Positions 33,505 to 44,200 of a stretch of 64,000 nt of DNA are shown piece by piece. The translations under genes and the position numbers were made by a program. The DNA lies in NCBI RefSeq assembly GCF_000209165.1, contig NC_009042.1, forward strand, positions 1,240,001 through 1,304,000, written 5' to 3'. Source of the DNA: Scheffersomyces stipitis CBS 6054 (Eukaryota; Ascomycota; Pichiomycetes; Serinales; Debaryomycetaceae). Position 1 is the first letter of the stretch. Each line of letters opens with the position of its first letter. The notes beneath the pieces were generated by a model. That model did not search any database, had not been told where the DNA came from, and worked only from the letters and a program-made list of their open reading frames with translations.

Positions 33505-34191
33505 CATTCTTTCTTAAAAGTTAGACTATTGTACTTTAGTTTCTATATAGATGTTTCACGCTTCTCACATGTACTGTTATTGGCTAAAATGGCCCGCAAA
33601 TATATAAAAAATGTAGCGAAGTTGTAGTTACTCAAGTAACGAATCTTGTTAAATAGAATCTTGGTTGCTTGTGAAGAAGCCAACTACTGTTTCTAGACCC
33701 AGGGTGTTACATTGTCGGATACTTCAAACAAAAAGTGTGCTTGCTGCGAAATATTCTTTGGTTTCTAGTTGATTAAAAATACATCACGATTAAGTCAAAT
33801 CTTGTAAATACTATTTCTGCCTCTTGTACATATGGATAGTTCTTATATAAATTTAAAAATGTAAGAATGTTGCCTGACTCTACGAAATAAGACTTCGTAC
33901 TTGGATGGATGCAAAATGCATTTGAACCTGCATGTGTAGCTTGCATATACAAATTGGTTGCAAAGGACAATTACTTAAGATTCTACTTGACAATGTCCTT
34001 TCCCATCTGCTTTCACTTCCAAATAAGGAGAGAAGTTAGTTTCACAACACAAGCGGTTCTGTTTACAAAATTGTCACGTCAGTCCCGTTTGCCCAAAATC
34101 ACATATTGTAATGAAGTAGAACCAATATGTGTGTAGCGCTACCAATATAATACGCGATAATTCTCAAACGCGTATTTGGAGAGCGAAAGAG
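33505..34191. other. Intergenic, CDC9 upstream region
   Basis: 687 bases. Holds two MluI-type boxes just before the first CDC9 ATG and an 8-codon-length uORF (34127-34150). Otherwise AT-rich without recognisable genes. Confidence 0.55.
34152..34173 (+). promoter_or_regulatory. MluI cell-cycle boxes (MCB) of CDC9
   Basis: ACGCGA at 34152-34157 and a perfect ACGCGT (in AAACGCGT) at 34168-34173. ACGCGT is the MBF site that drives G1/S genes, and CDC9 is a known MBF target in S. cerevisiae. The perfect box sits 19 bases before the first ATG (34192) but about 150 bases before the second (34321). Confidence 0.7.
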
Positions 34192-36540
34192 ATGGATAGA
34201 AACTCCACTATTTCCACAAAGCTGCCTCAGTTAATGTTGAGGAGTTTGCTTTTCCTTAGACCTGTTCCTATCTCGACTCCTAGACTCATTTGCTATCCAT
34301 TGGTAGGACTGTATTTTAAAATGGCCCCTCGTCAACAGAGCATTGGAAGATTCTTTGGATCTGGTGCTACATTGAAGAGAGCACGCGAGGGCGATACTGA
34401 AGGAATAAAAAAGCCCAAAACAGCAATGTCAGTTGACCTGTTGTTATCTCAGACTGTCAATAAGCTGCCTAAAAACCAAAAATCAGAATCTCTTACCGAT
34501 GAACAAAACAAAAGAGAAGCTTTCCAAGTATCTCAGCAAGAGTCCGAAAAAGATCAGGAACAGAAGCCGGATACGGATCCAAGCGAAAGTGAGCCTGAAA
34601 AGGACAAAACAGAAGAAATAAAAGAAGCATCGGAGTTGATAAAGTTGTCAGAGAAAGAACATGAAAAACATGTGGGAGAGAAGCTTTCAGCCAAAATCCC
34701 CTACTCTAAGTTGACAGATGTTTTGGACAAGATTGAAGCTGAATCTTCAAGATTGAAAATAACAGCCATCGTCTCTGAATTTTTCCTAGAAATCTTGAAG
34801 CAATCGACTGTGGATAAACTTGTAAAGATTGTGTATTTGTTCATCAACAGATTGGGGCCAGACTATGAGCCAGACTTAGAGCTTGGTCTTGGTGAAACTA
34901 TCTTGATCAAGGCTATCAGCGAATGTTACGGAAGACCTAGCACCAAAATCAAGAAGGATTATCAAGAAGTTGGTGATCTTGGCTTAGTCGCTCAGAAATC
35001 AAGATCTGGACAACCCACCATGTTCAAACCAGCACCCTTAGATGTAGACCAGGTGTTTGAAAACCTTACAAAGATTGCCAAATCCACTGGTAAGGATTCG
35101 CAGGCTAAGAAGATCTCGTTAATCAACAAAATGTTGACCGCATGTAATGCCAAATCTTCTGAAGCTAAATTCTTGATTAGATCTTTGGAGGGTAAGTTGA
35201 GAATCGGTCTTGCCGAAAAGACAGTATTGATTGGTCTTGCTCAAGCTTTTGTCAACTATGAAGCAAAAGACTCCAAGAGAATAAACCCAGAAAAGTTGAC
35301 TCAATCTGAAGATGTAGTTAGAGAAGCATTTTCTCAAATCCCAAACTACGAGATATTGATAAGAAACGCATACGAGTATGGCATTTTCAACTTGTTAGAC
35401 CATTGCCAATTAACGCCTGGAATACCTCTCAAGCCGATGTTGGCCAAGCCTACAAAGTCTATTAGTGAAGTCTTGGATCGGTTCCAAGGAGAGGAGTTCA
35501 CATGTGAGTATAAGTACGATGGCGAAAGAGCTCAGGTACATCTTTTACATGATGGCACTGTAAGAATCTACTCTAGAAATTCTGAGGATATGTCCGAAAG
35601 ATACCCTGATTTGATTTCTATCATGAAAGATTTCATAAAGACACAAGAGGGTCAGGCTCCATCCATGATATTGGACTGTGAGGCTGTGGCCTGGGACAGA
35701 GTTGCTAACAAGATTTTGCCCTTCCAAGTATTATCTACACGTAAACGTAAAGATGTTGATGAAAAAGATATTACTGTACATATTTGTTTGTTTGCATTCG
35801 ACATTCTTTATTTTGATAATGAACCTTTAATTACAAAGTCCTTGAAAGAAAGAAGACAGGTCATGGAAGAGAACTTGACGCCAATGGACGGCAAGTTCCA
35901 ATTTGCAACTGCAAAAAACTCCTCTAACCTTGATGAATTACAGCAATTCCTTGATCAATCTGTTAAAGACTCTTGTGAAGGCTTAATGGTGAAGATGCTT
36001 AATGGTAAGGAATCTTACTACGAGCCTTCCAAGAGATCTAGAAATTGGTTGAAACTTAAGAAAGATTACTTGGCGGGAGTTGGCGATTCGTTAGATTTGG
36101 TCGTTATTGGAGCTTATATTGGAAGAGGCAAACGTACTGGAAATTATGGTGGTTTCTTATTGGCTTCTTATAACCAGGATACAGGCGAATATGAAACGAC
36201 TTGTAAGATTGGTACTGGGTTTTCTGACGAAGATTTGGCTTCTCTTCATACGAAATTGAAGCCTACTGAAATTTCTGTCCCCAAGCCGTATTATGTTTAT
36301 GATACCACGAATTCCAACGCAAAGCCTGATGTCTGGTTCGAACCAACCACGATCTTTGAGGTCTTGACAGCAGACTTGTCGTTGAGTCCAATCTACAAGG
36401 CAGCTCATCAGGAATACGGAAAGGGTATTTCCTTGAGATTTCCTCGTTTCCTTAGAATCAGAGACGATAAAGGCATTGAGGACGCTACAAGTTCAACACA
36501 AGTGTCTGAATTCTACGAGAGGCAGGCCAGTGTTAATTAG
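34192..36540 (+). CDS. CDC9: ATP-dependent DNA ligase I, mitochondrial and nuclear forms
   Basis: Seals Okazaki fragments and repair nicks. 782 aa from ATG 34192. Residues 1-43 are Arg/Leu-rich with almost no acid (MLRSLLFLRPVPISTPRL from Met15) and look like a mitochondrial presequence. A second ATG at 34321 starts MAPRQQSIGRFFG, with a PCNA-binding box QQSIGRFF, giving a 739-aa nuclear form; the same two-start design is known for S. cerevisiae CDC9. Then an N-terminal DNA-binding domain, the adenylation motif EYKYDGER with Lys441, motif EG-MVKML, and motif V NWLKLKKDY. The C-terminal OB domain ends in SLRFPRFLRIRDDK. Convergent with the acyltransferase gene, 59 bases apart. Confidence 0.98.
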   Translation: MDRNSTISTKLPQLMLRSLLFLRPVPISTPRLICYPLVGLYFKMAPRQQSIGRFFGSGATLKRAREGDTEGIKKPKTAMSVDLLLSQTVNKLPKNQKSESLTDEQNKREAFQVSQQESEKDQEQKPDTDPSESEPEKDKTEEIKEASELIKLSEKEHEKHVGEKLSAKIPYSKLTDVLDKIEAESSRLKITAIVSEFFLEILKQSTVDKLVKIVYLFINRLGPDYEPDLELGLGETILIKAISECYGRPSTKIKKDYQEVGDLGLVAQKSRSGQPTMFKPAPLDVDQVFENLTKIAKSTGKDSQAKKISLINKMLTACNAKSSEAKFLIRSLEGKLRIGLAEKTVLIGLAQAFVNYEAKDSKRINPEKLTQSEDVVREAFSQIPNYEILIRNAYEYGIFNLLDHCQLTPGIPLKPMLAKPTKSISEVLDRFQGEEFTCEYKYDGERAQVHLLHDGTVRIYSRNSEDMSERYPDLISIMKDFIKTQEGQAPSMILDCEAVAWDRVANKILPFQVLSTRKRKDVDEKDITVHICLFAFDILYFDNEPLITKSLKERRQVMEENLTPMDGKFQFATAKNSSNLDELQQFLDQSVKDSCEGLMVKMLNGKESYYEPSKRSRNWLKLKKDYLAGVGDSLDLVVIGAYIGRGKRTGNYGGFLLASYNQDTGEYETTCKIGTGFSDEDLASLHTKLKPTEISVPKPYYVYDTTNSNAKPDVWFEPTTIFEVLTADLSLSPIYKAAHQEYGKGISLRFPRFLRIRDDKGIEDATSSTQVSEFYERQASVN
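34321..34365 (+). promoter_or_regulatory. Internal start for nuclear DNA ligase and PIP box
   Basis: ATG 34321 is in frame with 34192 and is followed at once by a PCNA-interacting motif QQSIGRFF, which must sit at the extreme N terminus of replicative ligase. The start choice therefore separates the organelle and nuclear proteins. Confidence 0.75.
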
Positions 36541-36599
36541 GTATAATCTGTATTTAAAAATGTATTATAGAATCTACTAAATAGCGTAGGTCTAGGTGG

Positions 36600-39041
36600 T
36601 TAGTGTTTGTCAGTTCCTCTATTTTCTCTCAATCTGCTCTTTATCTTATCAGAGAGGTTCATCTTCCTTGGTTCGACCTTTGAAGAAAAGTTGAATTCCA
36701 TTTGGTCGCTGGATACTTGTCTTGATAGGTTGGATGGACGTAAATGAGGCTGGTCAATTTGTGTGTGTCTATAATCATCATATATGGATGCAGTAGAGTT
36801 CCTTGTTGAATTTACTGTAGATGGCAATGCAGATTGTTGTTCAAGAATAAGGTCTGGATTCTTGATATTGTGATGTAACTGATAATCAGAAAACATGGGG
36901 ATGTTAGTTAAAGAATTATCAGAATTCATTAAAGAAATACCGTCTGAGACTGACGAAGATCTTGTGGAGAGTTCTCCATGGCTGTCATCAGGAGTGCCAG
37001 TAGAAGCACTGACTTCAAATTCATGAACGGATTCAGCCTCTTTCTTAGCCTTCTTAGCGTCTTTACGCTTTCTGAGTCTTCGGTTCTTCAACTCTTCTGT
37101 CTTTCTGTCTTCTTCTTCATCACTGTCAATATAATTAACACCTTCCTTCATATTCAATTGTTCTTTGATCTCCAACAAGTTGAAATCCTTTGGATACAAC
37201 TGTGGACCAAAAGTGTTAACCAATTCTGTAATATCTTCACTCAATTCATTTCTTGCCTTCTTCAATTCCTTAACCGAAGAGCCTGAAGTAATGGAAAGAT
37301 AAAGTGGACGGATAGACTTTAACAAATCTAAGCCTTGCTCTCCTGTTATCAATGCCGAGTAAGTGACAAGAACACCGCACATGTAGATGAAAATCCAAAC
37401 AAGAACTAATCTATGATTTTGCAAAATGTCATTTTTGTAACAATACCAAGTACCAATAAATGCATAGAAGCTGTAGACAACAGGAGCTAAACCCATTCCA
37501 ATAAGAATCTTCCAGGTAGCAACAACGTCATTAGCGTTGATCTTGACGGTGGATGCGGCCAACGCTTGCTTAGCCTTCTTCTTCGAGATAAGCTTAGAAG
37601 TCAAGAAAACAGGGGAAAACAAGATGGCACCAGGTAAAGCCAATATGAAAAAGAAAAACAATTTAACAATTCTGTAGATAAGGACAGGGACCATTCTCAA
37701 CTTGTTCGATTCATCACATTCTTCAACATGGTGATCAGGTAAATACAAGTGCTTCAACATCTGGTTGTAGTTCAAGATCTTTTCTTTCACTTCTTGCACT
37801 TTAGGTTCAGACTGGAAGTGTTGGTATCCTTGCACCAATCTTCTATTCATTTCAACAACCAAAGGTAATGGCAAGTGTTGAGCAAAATTTCCGGCGTACA
37901 ATCTTCTGGCAGCTTGAATAACCATCAAAGTTTCGTAGTTGTCACAAGTAACTGTGACCGACTTCAAACCAGTCTGGATTAAGTCCAACAATTCTTTGAC
38001 CGATTCACGGTTGGTCTCGGGATTAGAGTACTTCTTAACCATTTCCTTGGGGATTTCTATGGGGTTTCCGAACTCTATAACAGCTCTCGATCTAAACTTA
38101 TGAGCGTTAAAGTAGTTCATACCACAAGGAACAATGGTAACATTACAATTAGGATCGTTGCTCATAGCACCAAGAGCCATGATGGCAACACCTGCTTTCA
38201 ATGGAAGCAAATTGGTTCTATCATGAGAGCCGCCTTCTGGGAAGATACCAATACATCCACCATCAGATAAATGGTCGAAGACCAACTGGTACACTTGCTT
38301 TTGATCAATCTTGTCGGCCCTTTTGTAAGAGGTACCCTGAGAGAGTAAACTATTGATCTTTTCTGTGTTCTTGAACTCCTTTCTGATAACTAACTCGGTG
38401 TCTGAAATGATTTCCGTGATTTCCGAAGCACCAAGAGATTGAGGCAAAGCGATCAATCCCTTGACTGTACACTCGGTGGTAAACTTGGTACCCTTACCAG
38501 TGACTTTCAAAGGGCTGTTCTTGAAATCAACGTAGATTTTACCGGTACCCTTAGTCAAGGTGTCCTGGGCTCTGACGACTGGAATAGCCAACTGGCATTT
38601 GGCCAAGTGACCAATGAAAGCCTGTCTATAAGATTTTTCGGCAATCAAGAACGAGATTCTTCTTTGCGATTCACGCTTGACTTGGTTCATGAGAATGATG
38701 GGATCAACGAATTGATTTGCATGCGGAGCTGCTACGAAGATTACGGGCCCGGACTTGGGCAATCTGAAGGCACCACGGGGTCTGATCTCTCTGAAGAAAC
38801 AGTCGAAAATGACGGAAAGCAACCATAACATGACATCATATATGGCAAGGATGTACCATTCTGGTTTCTTGTAGACAATAGCTGTTTTCTTAGTTCTGGT
38901 GCTTTGTTTGGCGGAATCGCCGTTCTGAGCGTTGATTCTGGCTCCTTGGGGATGGCCCTTCACTTTTTGCAAGTCATCGCCGGCCCCAACTGCGATGCTG
39001 ACACTGTTTGGAAGCTTCTCAGCCGCGGCTCCTGTGGACAT
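36600..39041 (-). CDS. SCT1: Glycerol-3-phosphate / dihydroxyacetone-phosphate acyltransferase (Sct1/Gpt2 type)
   Basis: First acylation step of phospholipid and triacylglycerol synthesis in the ER. 813 aa from ATG 39041 (the frame reaches a TTG at 39101). Plsc-type motifs: PHANQFVDPI (HX4D, near residue 107), then FLIAEKSYRQAF, and FPEGGSHDRT (near 270). IVPCGMNYFNAHKFRSRAVIEFG follows. Hydrophobic segments flank it at about 85-100 and in a C-terminal group at about 450-590. The C-terminal tail is Ser-rich and acidic/basic, with KNRRLRKRKDAKKAKKEAES, a region that in the yeast enzymes is heavily phosphorylated. The Sct1/Gpt2 pair arose in Saccharomyces relatives, so the symbol only names the family. 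Confidence 0.92.
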   Translation of the reverse strand: MSTGAAAEKLPNSVSIAVGAGDDLQKVKGHPQGARINAQNGDSAKQSTRTKKTAIVYKKPEWYILAIYDVMLWLLSVIFDCFFREIRPRGAFRLPKSGPVIFVAAPHANQFVDPIILMNQVKRESQRRISFLIAEKSYRQAFIGHLAKCQLAIPVVRAQDTLTKGTGKIYVDFKNSPLKVTGKGTKFTTECTVKGLIALPQSLGASEITEIISDTELVIRKEFKNTEKINSLLSQGTSYKRADKIDQKQVYQLVFDHLSDGGCIGIFPEGGSHDRTNLLPLKAGVAIMALGAMSNDPNCNVTIVPCGMNYFNAHKFRSRAVIEFGNPIEIPKEMVKKYSNPETNRESVKELLDLIQTGLKSVTVTCDNYETLMVIQAARRLYAGNFAQHLPLPLVVEMNRRLVQGYQHFQSEPKVQEVKEKILNYNQMLKHLYLPDHHVEECDESNKLRMVPVLIYRIVKLFFFFILALPGAILFSPVFLTSKLISKKKAKQALAASTVKINANDVVATWKILIGMGLAPVVYSFYAFIGTWYCYKNDILQNHRLVLVWIFIYMCGVLVTYSALITGEQGLDLLKSIRPLYLSITSGSSVKELKKARNELSEDITELVNTFGPQLYPKDFNLLEIKEQLNMKEGVNYIDSDEEEDRKTEELKNRRLRKRKDAKKAKKEAESVHEFEVSASTGTPDDSHGELSTRSSSVSDGISLMNSDNSLTNIPMFSDYQLHHNIKNPDLILEQQSALPSTVNSTRNSTASIYDDYRHTQIDQPHLRPSNLSRQVSSDQMEFNFSSKVEPRKMNLSDKIKSRLRENRGTDKH

Positions 39042-40083
39042 TGGTCGGGTTTTGGTGGGATACTCCCAGGCTCTGAGGTCGTTTTCTATATGTGAAATCA
39101 AACGCTATATGAACCGGATTCTTCTACATAAAATATATGGGAGTTTATTGCTCAGGCGAAGTTTGTGGGATGGTTAGTGCAGGTCTGAGATCTTTTTTTG
39201 TTGTACATGCAGTACATGCATTAGAAGGAAGTGTTGGGCGGTTGTCATTTGGGATGTGTTAAGACATCCAGACGCTCTAGTAGCTGTGTGGCAGCCACTA
39301 TATCGGGGAAAGGAGGAGAAAGAGGAGCAAAATAATTGGCACAGATTGGACTAGCCTTCGTAATAGTTCAATGGCGGAAATTTGGTCCGAAAATCGTGAA
39401 AATTGCAGCTTGTATAATCCTGGAGATAGGAAGATTTATTTACCATATTTTTTCGCTGTAGATATTTTTGCAATTGTACGATTGTACGATTTTCCTAACA
39501 GGTTACAGTGAACGGAACCAATCGGAACCGAGATAGCCTCATGATTGTACTCTAACAACTCGAGAATAGAACGCCGGCAGCTGTCCATTGTGGGAGAGTT
39601 GGTCATTTGGTAAGGTGTTCAGACCGGAATTTAGAGGATTTAACTTCAATTGTGGGGGAGATGAGCAAAGATGGAGAAGGAATTAACGGTTGCAGCAGCA
39701 GGTACCGGAGTACGTCACCAGAACAGAATTGTTGGGAAATGAATACTGCAGTGACTGTAGAGGAAGTCAACTCGAGTGTCTAGACGTTATTATCTCAATT
39801 GCCCACTTGCTTCTCGCTCACTCGTCACAGTGGCTTATATTAGTGCGGTTGCAAAATCATCCTATTTTAGTTCCATCTCTGTCTTTGCTTACAAACAGAG
39901 TTCGTCTACAGCGATATAGAAAGGGAATTCGTATTTTAATAATAGATAGTGTAGTCTCGTATGCTTCATTGCCACGTTATTGTGCCGTCGTGTCATTTGT
40001 CTTTTTGTTCGTTTCGTCGTTGTATTTCCAGGTGCTCCATTAACTGAGTATTTGCATCTGGCGTGTTTTTTTGCCATAGACCT
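39042..40083. other. Intergenic, 1.0 kb
   Basis: Promoter of the acyltransferase plus 3' flank of the PPxY protein. A 9-bp doublet ATTGTACG occurs near 39474-39490. No gene supported; a 117-codon frame at 39690-40043 has no resemblance to a family. Confidence 0.5.
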
Positions 40084-40545
40084 TCAACTGTCCTCTGAAG
40101 GTCTCTGAGGGAAAAATCGTCTTTCTGGCTGTTCCATATGTGTAGAAGGATATGGCGGAGGACGGTCGTCGTAGTATATGGGCGGGAGAGCGGATATTGC
40201 TATGTGGTCCGAAGAAATAGACTCGCTTCGATCATGAGTCGGTTCAAGGGTCGATGGATCTGTGATTTCCGCCAAATGAAGCTGATGTGTTTGCAGTTGT
40301 TGAGCTTGCTGGCTCGAAGTAATTGCAAAGCGACTTGGAATTCTTCTCAACGGCCTGTTTCGTGTTGGCTGTTTGTGCTTGATCTTGTTTAATTCCCTGA
40401 TTCTCCTGGTGTGAATTCTTAGTACGATGGTGACCACAATAGCTGCGAAAACCACTGCGAGGACGAACTTGAGCCATTTGAGATGTTGCGGTGCTTCATC
40501 GTCGTCCTCTCTTTTGACAAGAATTGATATTGGTATTACCGCCAT
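40084..40545 (-). CDS. Single-pass membrane protein with two PPxY motifs
   Basis: 153 aa from ATG 40545. A short luminal N terminus, hydrophobic segment at about 24-43 (WLKFVLAVVFAAIVVTIVL), then a strongly basic juxtamembrane stretch (RIHTRRIRELNKIKHKQ), so the long C terminus is predicted cytosolic. It carries PPIY at 121-124 and PPPY at 129-132, WW-domain ligands of the type bound by Rsp5. By layout it is a candidate Rsp5 adaptor or vacuole-sorted cargo, in the style of Rcr1/Rcr2 or Sna proteins, but I cannot name an orthologue. Divergent from INP2. Confidence 0.7.
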   Translation of the reverse strand: MAVIPISILVKREDDDEAPQHLKWLKFVLAVVFAAIVVTIVLRIHTRRIRELNKIKHKQPTRNRPLRRIPSRFAITSSQQAQQLQTHQLHLAEITDPSTLEPTHDRSESISSDHIAISALPPIYYDDRPPPYPSTHMEQPERRFFPQRPSEDS

Positions 40546-41239
40546 TGGCACTTTTTGCAATTACTAAAAAAACGAATTTGCAGGTTCCAGATACAATAAA
40601 TTTTAGCCACTATTCAGGAGAAGGTTACTCCATCTTTTATCATATGCAACCGGATATATCTCGCACGTGATCGAGACCATACAGGTACAACAAAAAATGA
40701 TCTAATCAAAACATAACTATTTTGTTAGTTAGCAGCAAATTCAAGAACTATTTCTCGTAGAATAGCAGGCTAGAACGACTGCTGCGATTGTTTGGCTTGT
40801 TCAGAGATTAGCAGTTGAGTTTTTCAATCTCATTTTGATCTTGTAGACGAATCTGTTCGGATCACACAGTACAGGTCGTCTATTTTCCGCTAACAAGGTC
40901 TACAAAAAGACATACAGAAGTCTGATACAAAAAAAATCGCTGTCGTTTGATCCTAGTATTTCATATTCATTGTTATTGTCATCATTCATTGTCTTCATTA
41001 TCATAGACTCTTGTGGTCATAATTGATACACGTTAATTCACTTCATTAATCTTCCTATTTAATACTTAAGTGCTCACCAATAGGTGGTAACCATTCAATT
41101 CACAACCAACGATAAGGCTCATCATCGTGCCTAACACGTTCATCTTGATACTCACATTCGTCCTGGAAGTAGAATTCTGTACTTTTACCTTTACTGATAG
41201 CCAGCTGTAACTTTTCATCAAATATCTTCCAATGCACTC
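40546..41239. other. Divergent region with ATG-free INP2 leader
   Basis: 694 bases between divergent genes. A CACGTG lies at 40664-40669. From 40700 to 41231 the plus strand has no ATG at all, although about eight would be expected; then one ATG comes eight bases before the INP2 start (uORF entry). Confidence 0.55.
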
Positions 41240-41243
41240 ATGA
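41232..41243 (+). promoter_or_regulatory. Three-codon uORF overlapping the INP2 start
   Basis: ATG CAC TCA TGA; the TGA (41241-41243) overlaps the INP2 ATG (41240-41242) in the sequence ATGA. It is the only ATG in the 530 bases before INP2, so leaky scanning or reinitiation would be required to make the protein efficiently. Confidence 0.5.
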
Positions 41244-44200
41244 ACTTCGACAGATTGAACCCTCTCTCAAGCTACTTGGCCAGCTATGGCGGATATGGAA
41301 CGCCAAGTGAGCCGAATCCCAAGCATCAAGAACCTTCAAAAGCTCTGGCAGCCTCGAATATTTCATCTCAACTAAGTCATTTTACACAGATGGCAACGTC
41401 CCAATTGAGCCATATCCCACTTCTTTCATCTCATAATCAGCAGAATGCATTGTCGATTCCTCCGCCGCCAGAAATCAGCGACTGGGGTATAGAAGAGTCT
41501 GTATCATCACCGTCAATGTCGAACCATAACTTCTTCCAGAATCAGCTACAACCCTTGCATTCTATCAGTCTGAACTTTGATGATGACATTAAGCCTTACA
41601 ATCCTCATGTACCGCATCCACGAACATTTAACCAACTGCATCAGCTCTATCAAGCTTACGAAAATTACGAAACTAATAGCCAAAACTACGACAACAACAA
41701 TCATAGTAATAATAATAACAACTATGGCTCTATTTATAACACTGCATACTACCAACAACCAGGAGAACCGGATTTCTCCGACTATTATCACCAGTATATA
41801 CCATCGCCCTTACATCCAACAACTGAAAACCTCTCGAAGTATATTCACAAATACTTGTCGCTTCATGGCATCGAAAGAACGTTCTGGGAGAAATTCAAAT
41901 ATGGCTTGGTTGTGTCTAATCTATTGGACGACACCATGATTCTCTCCAAAAGCGAACAGGCACTCTCAAATCTCAAAGACACAATTGAAGCTGAAAAGAT
42001 TGAGCGCAAGAGCTTTCCACTAGTAAATACCTTGAATTGTGATGGCACTCAGCTTCGTGTTTTGGAAAAATCGTACAGTCTTCACTACTCAAGGAACTAT
42101 GGGAATTTAAACAATGTCATCATCATTATTAACTTGATTATCTTCTTGATGAAACAAGAGCAGAGAAGGCACTTGAATTATTCTGCAACCATGTCGTATT
42201 CAAACCGGATGAAGATGTTCAAGATCTTATTGATTATTTCGACCAAGTTGATTAAGTTCAATCGATTCAAGCTTTTGGTGATGTCGCAGCTGAATTTGTC
42301 ATATTTGAATAGCTTTCTACTTCTGAACTATTCTATTAACAAGAAGCTAATCCAAAAGTTGATCATCTTGAAGGAGTTGGATGTTTACTATTACGTTAAT
42401 CGTAATAAGGACGAAGCGAATCATGATAGTAAATCCCGAGAAGTTTACAAAAGTTCTTTGAGAGAACATCTTGCAAACACATTACATTTTTTGAACCTTA
42501 ATCTAAGAACTTCCATAGCGAGATTATTGCCCAATTTGAATGGGGATTTATTTGAGCAGTATTGCAACCTAAACAATATTGATATTTTGTTATTGCAAGA
42601 AGACTATCGAGATGGGGATGAGGAAGAATTAAATGGAATGGATAGCCCAGTCAGTTCTTCCAAGGAAAAAAATAGCCTCGATGAAATTGTATTCAATATG
42701 AATAAATTTAATCAGCTAAGGAAGCTTTTCATTTGTCAACTACTCACCATTAATGAATCATCGGTAAAGAAAAACTTTTTTATCTACAAACTTATGGATC
42801 AATTCCCACCTATCAAAACTGAGGATTGGGAGCGTGATGACGACATCACGGCTTTCAACAATATTGCTAAACTAGGCTTTATCAGACAAGTCCTTCATGA
42901 CCACAATAAAATCACTAATAGCTTTGTATTATTATTTAATCACTTTGATGATATTCACAATAACGATTCAGCTGCAGTTGAGGTGAACACAAGATTTAAT
43001 ATTTCCCATGAAAACCAAGATATTCTAGCTGTGAGAGCCAACAGGAATTCCAAAGAAAAACAGGCAGTTGAAAACTCTAATGAAATGGAGAACACCGATA
43101 AATATCTTGAATCATTAATTGGGAAAGTAATCAAGCTTGGCACTAATTTAAAGTATTTCCAATCGTATAATCGATCTACAAAGTCGATTACCAATGTGGA
43201 TGAGTTTAACGAAAAGTTAATGATTTTTAATCAGTTCGAAGATGATATTCAATCCATAAAGGAAATGTACCATTTAAATGCCAAAGAACTCAGCGATATA
43301 GATGGATGGACGGGACGGCACGCTTCTCCAGCAGATTCAAATGGTACTAGTACGTCGCCACGGATTCCATCTAGAGCCAATAAAGGTGAATTCAATTTGA
43401 AGACTTTCCATACTTCTTCCATTAAGAAACGGTATTCGTTACCGTCTTCTGTGACGCCCTTGAAAATTCCTCTTGGAAGTCCTGTTACGCCCAGAACAAG
43501 TGTAGTTGACAGCGACAGAGTATTATCTCCTGAAGGAACATCAGGAAAGAAATATAAACGGTTATCAACTGGACTTCAATTAGGATTATTAACTGTATTT
43601 GAGGATCCTAAACAACTGAACAATGAAGTTAGACGGAATAGCGCAGAAAGCAGAAGGTCGTCCACAGTATCTGCATCTCGTCGGTCTTCAGGACAAACTA
43701 AGACCCAAGTTAAAGGTAATGGAAATGTTGGTGTTTCTTATGACGACAACTATGTCAACATTCTTCCTCCTACTAGTTACGAAACGTACAATCAAGACGC
43801 CCTAGACCAGCTATCAAACAGCAAGAAGTATAATATAACTAGAAACTCCAACCGGTTTTCGCTAAACTCGGTGAATTCTAACATCAGTGGCTTGACTGAT
43901 TTGATCAGCTCTACACATATCACTTCCTACGATGAGGAAGACGTTCAAGACGGCTTGATTAATGATTCAATAAGAGATAAAAGTTCCCTGCAAATTTCAA
44001 AAGAAGAACTCAAACTCAAATTGGAAGAAAGTTTCAACAGAATCTACAACTTAGAAAGCGAGAATAAGTTGTTGAAGTTGAACAAAAACACAACGAACTC
44101 AGATCACGACACTGTCAAATTTGACAATGCTTCCATGAATGAGCATCTGGAGACTTCGGTAGAAAATAGAGCGTCTCAAGATAGCTCTAATGAATTCGAG

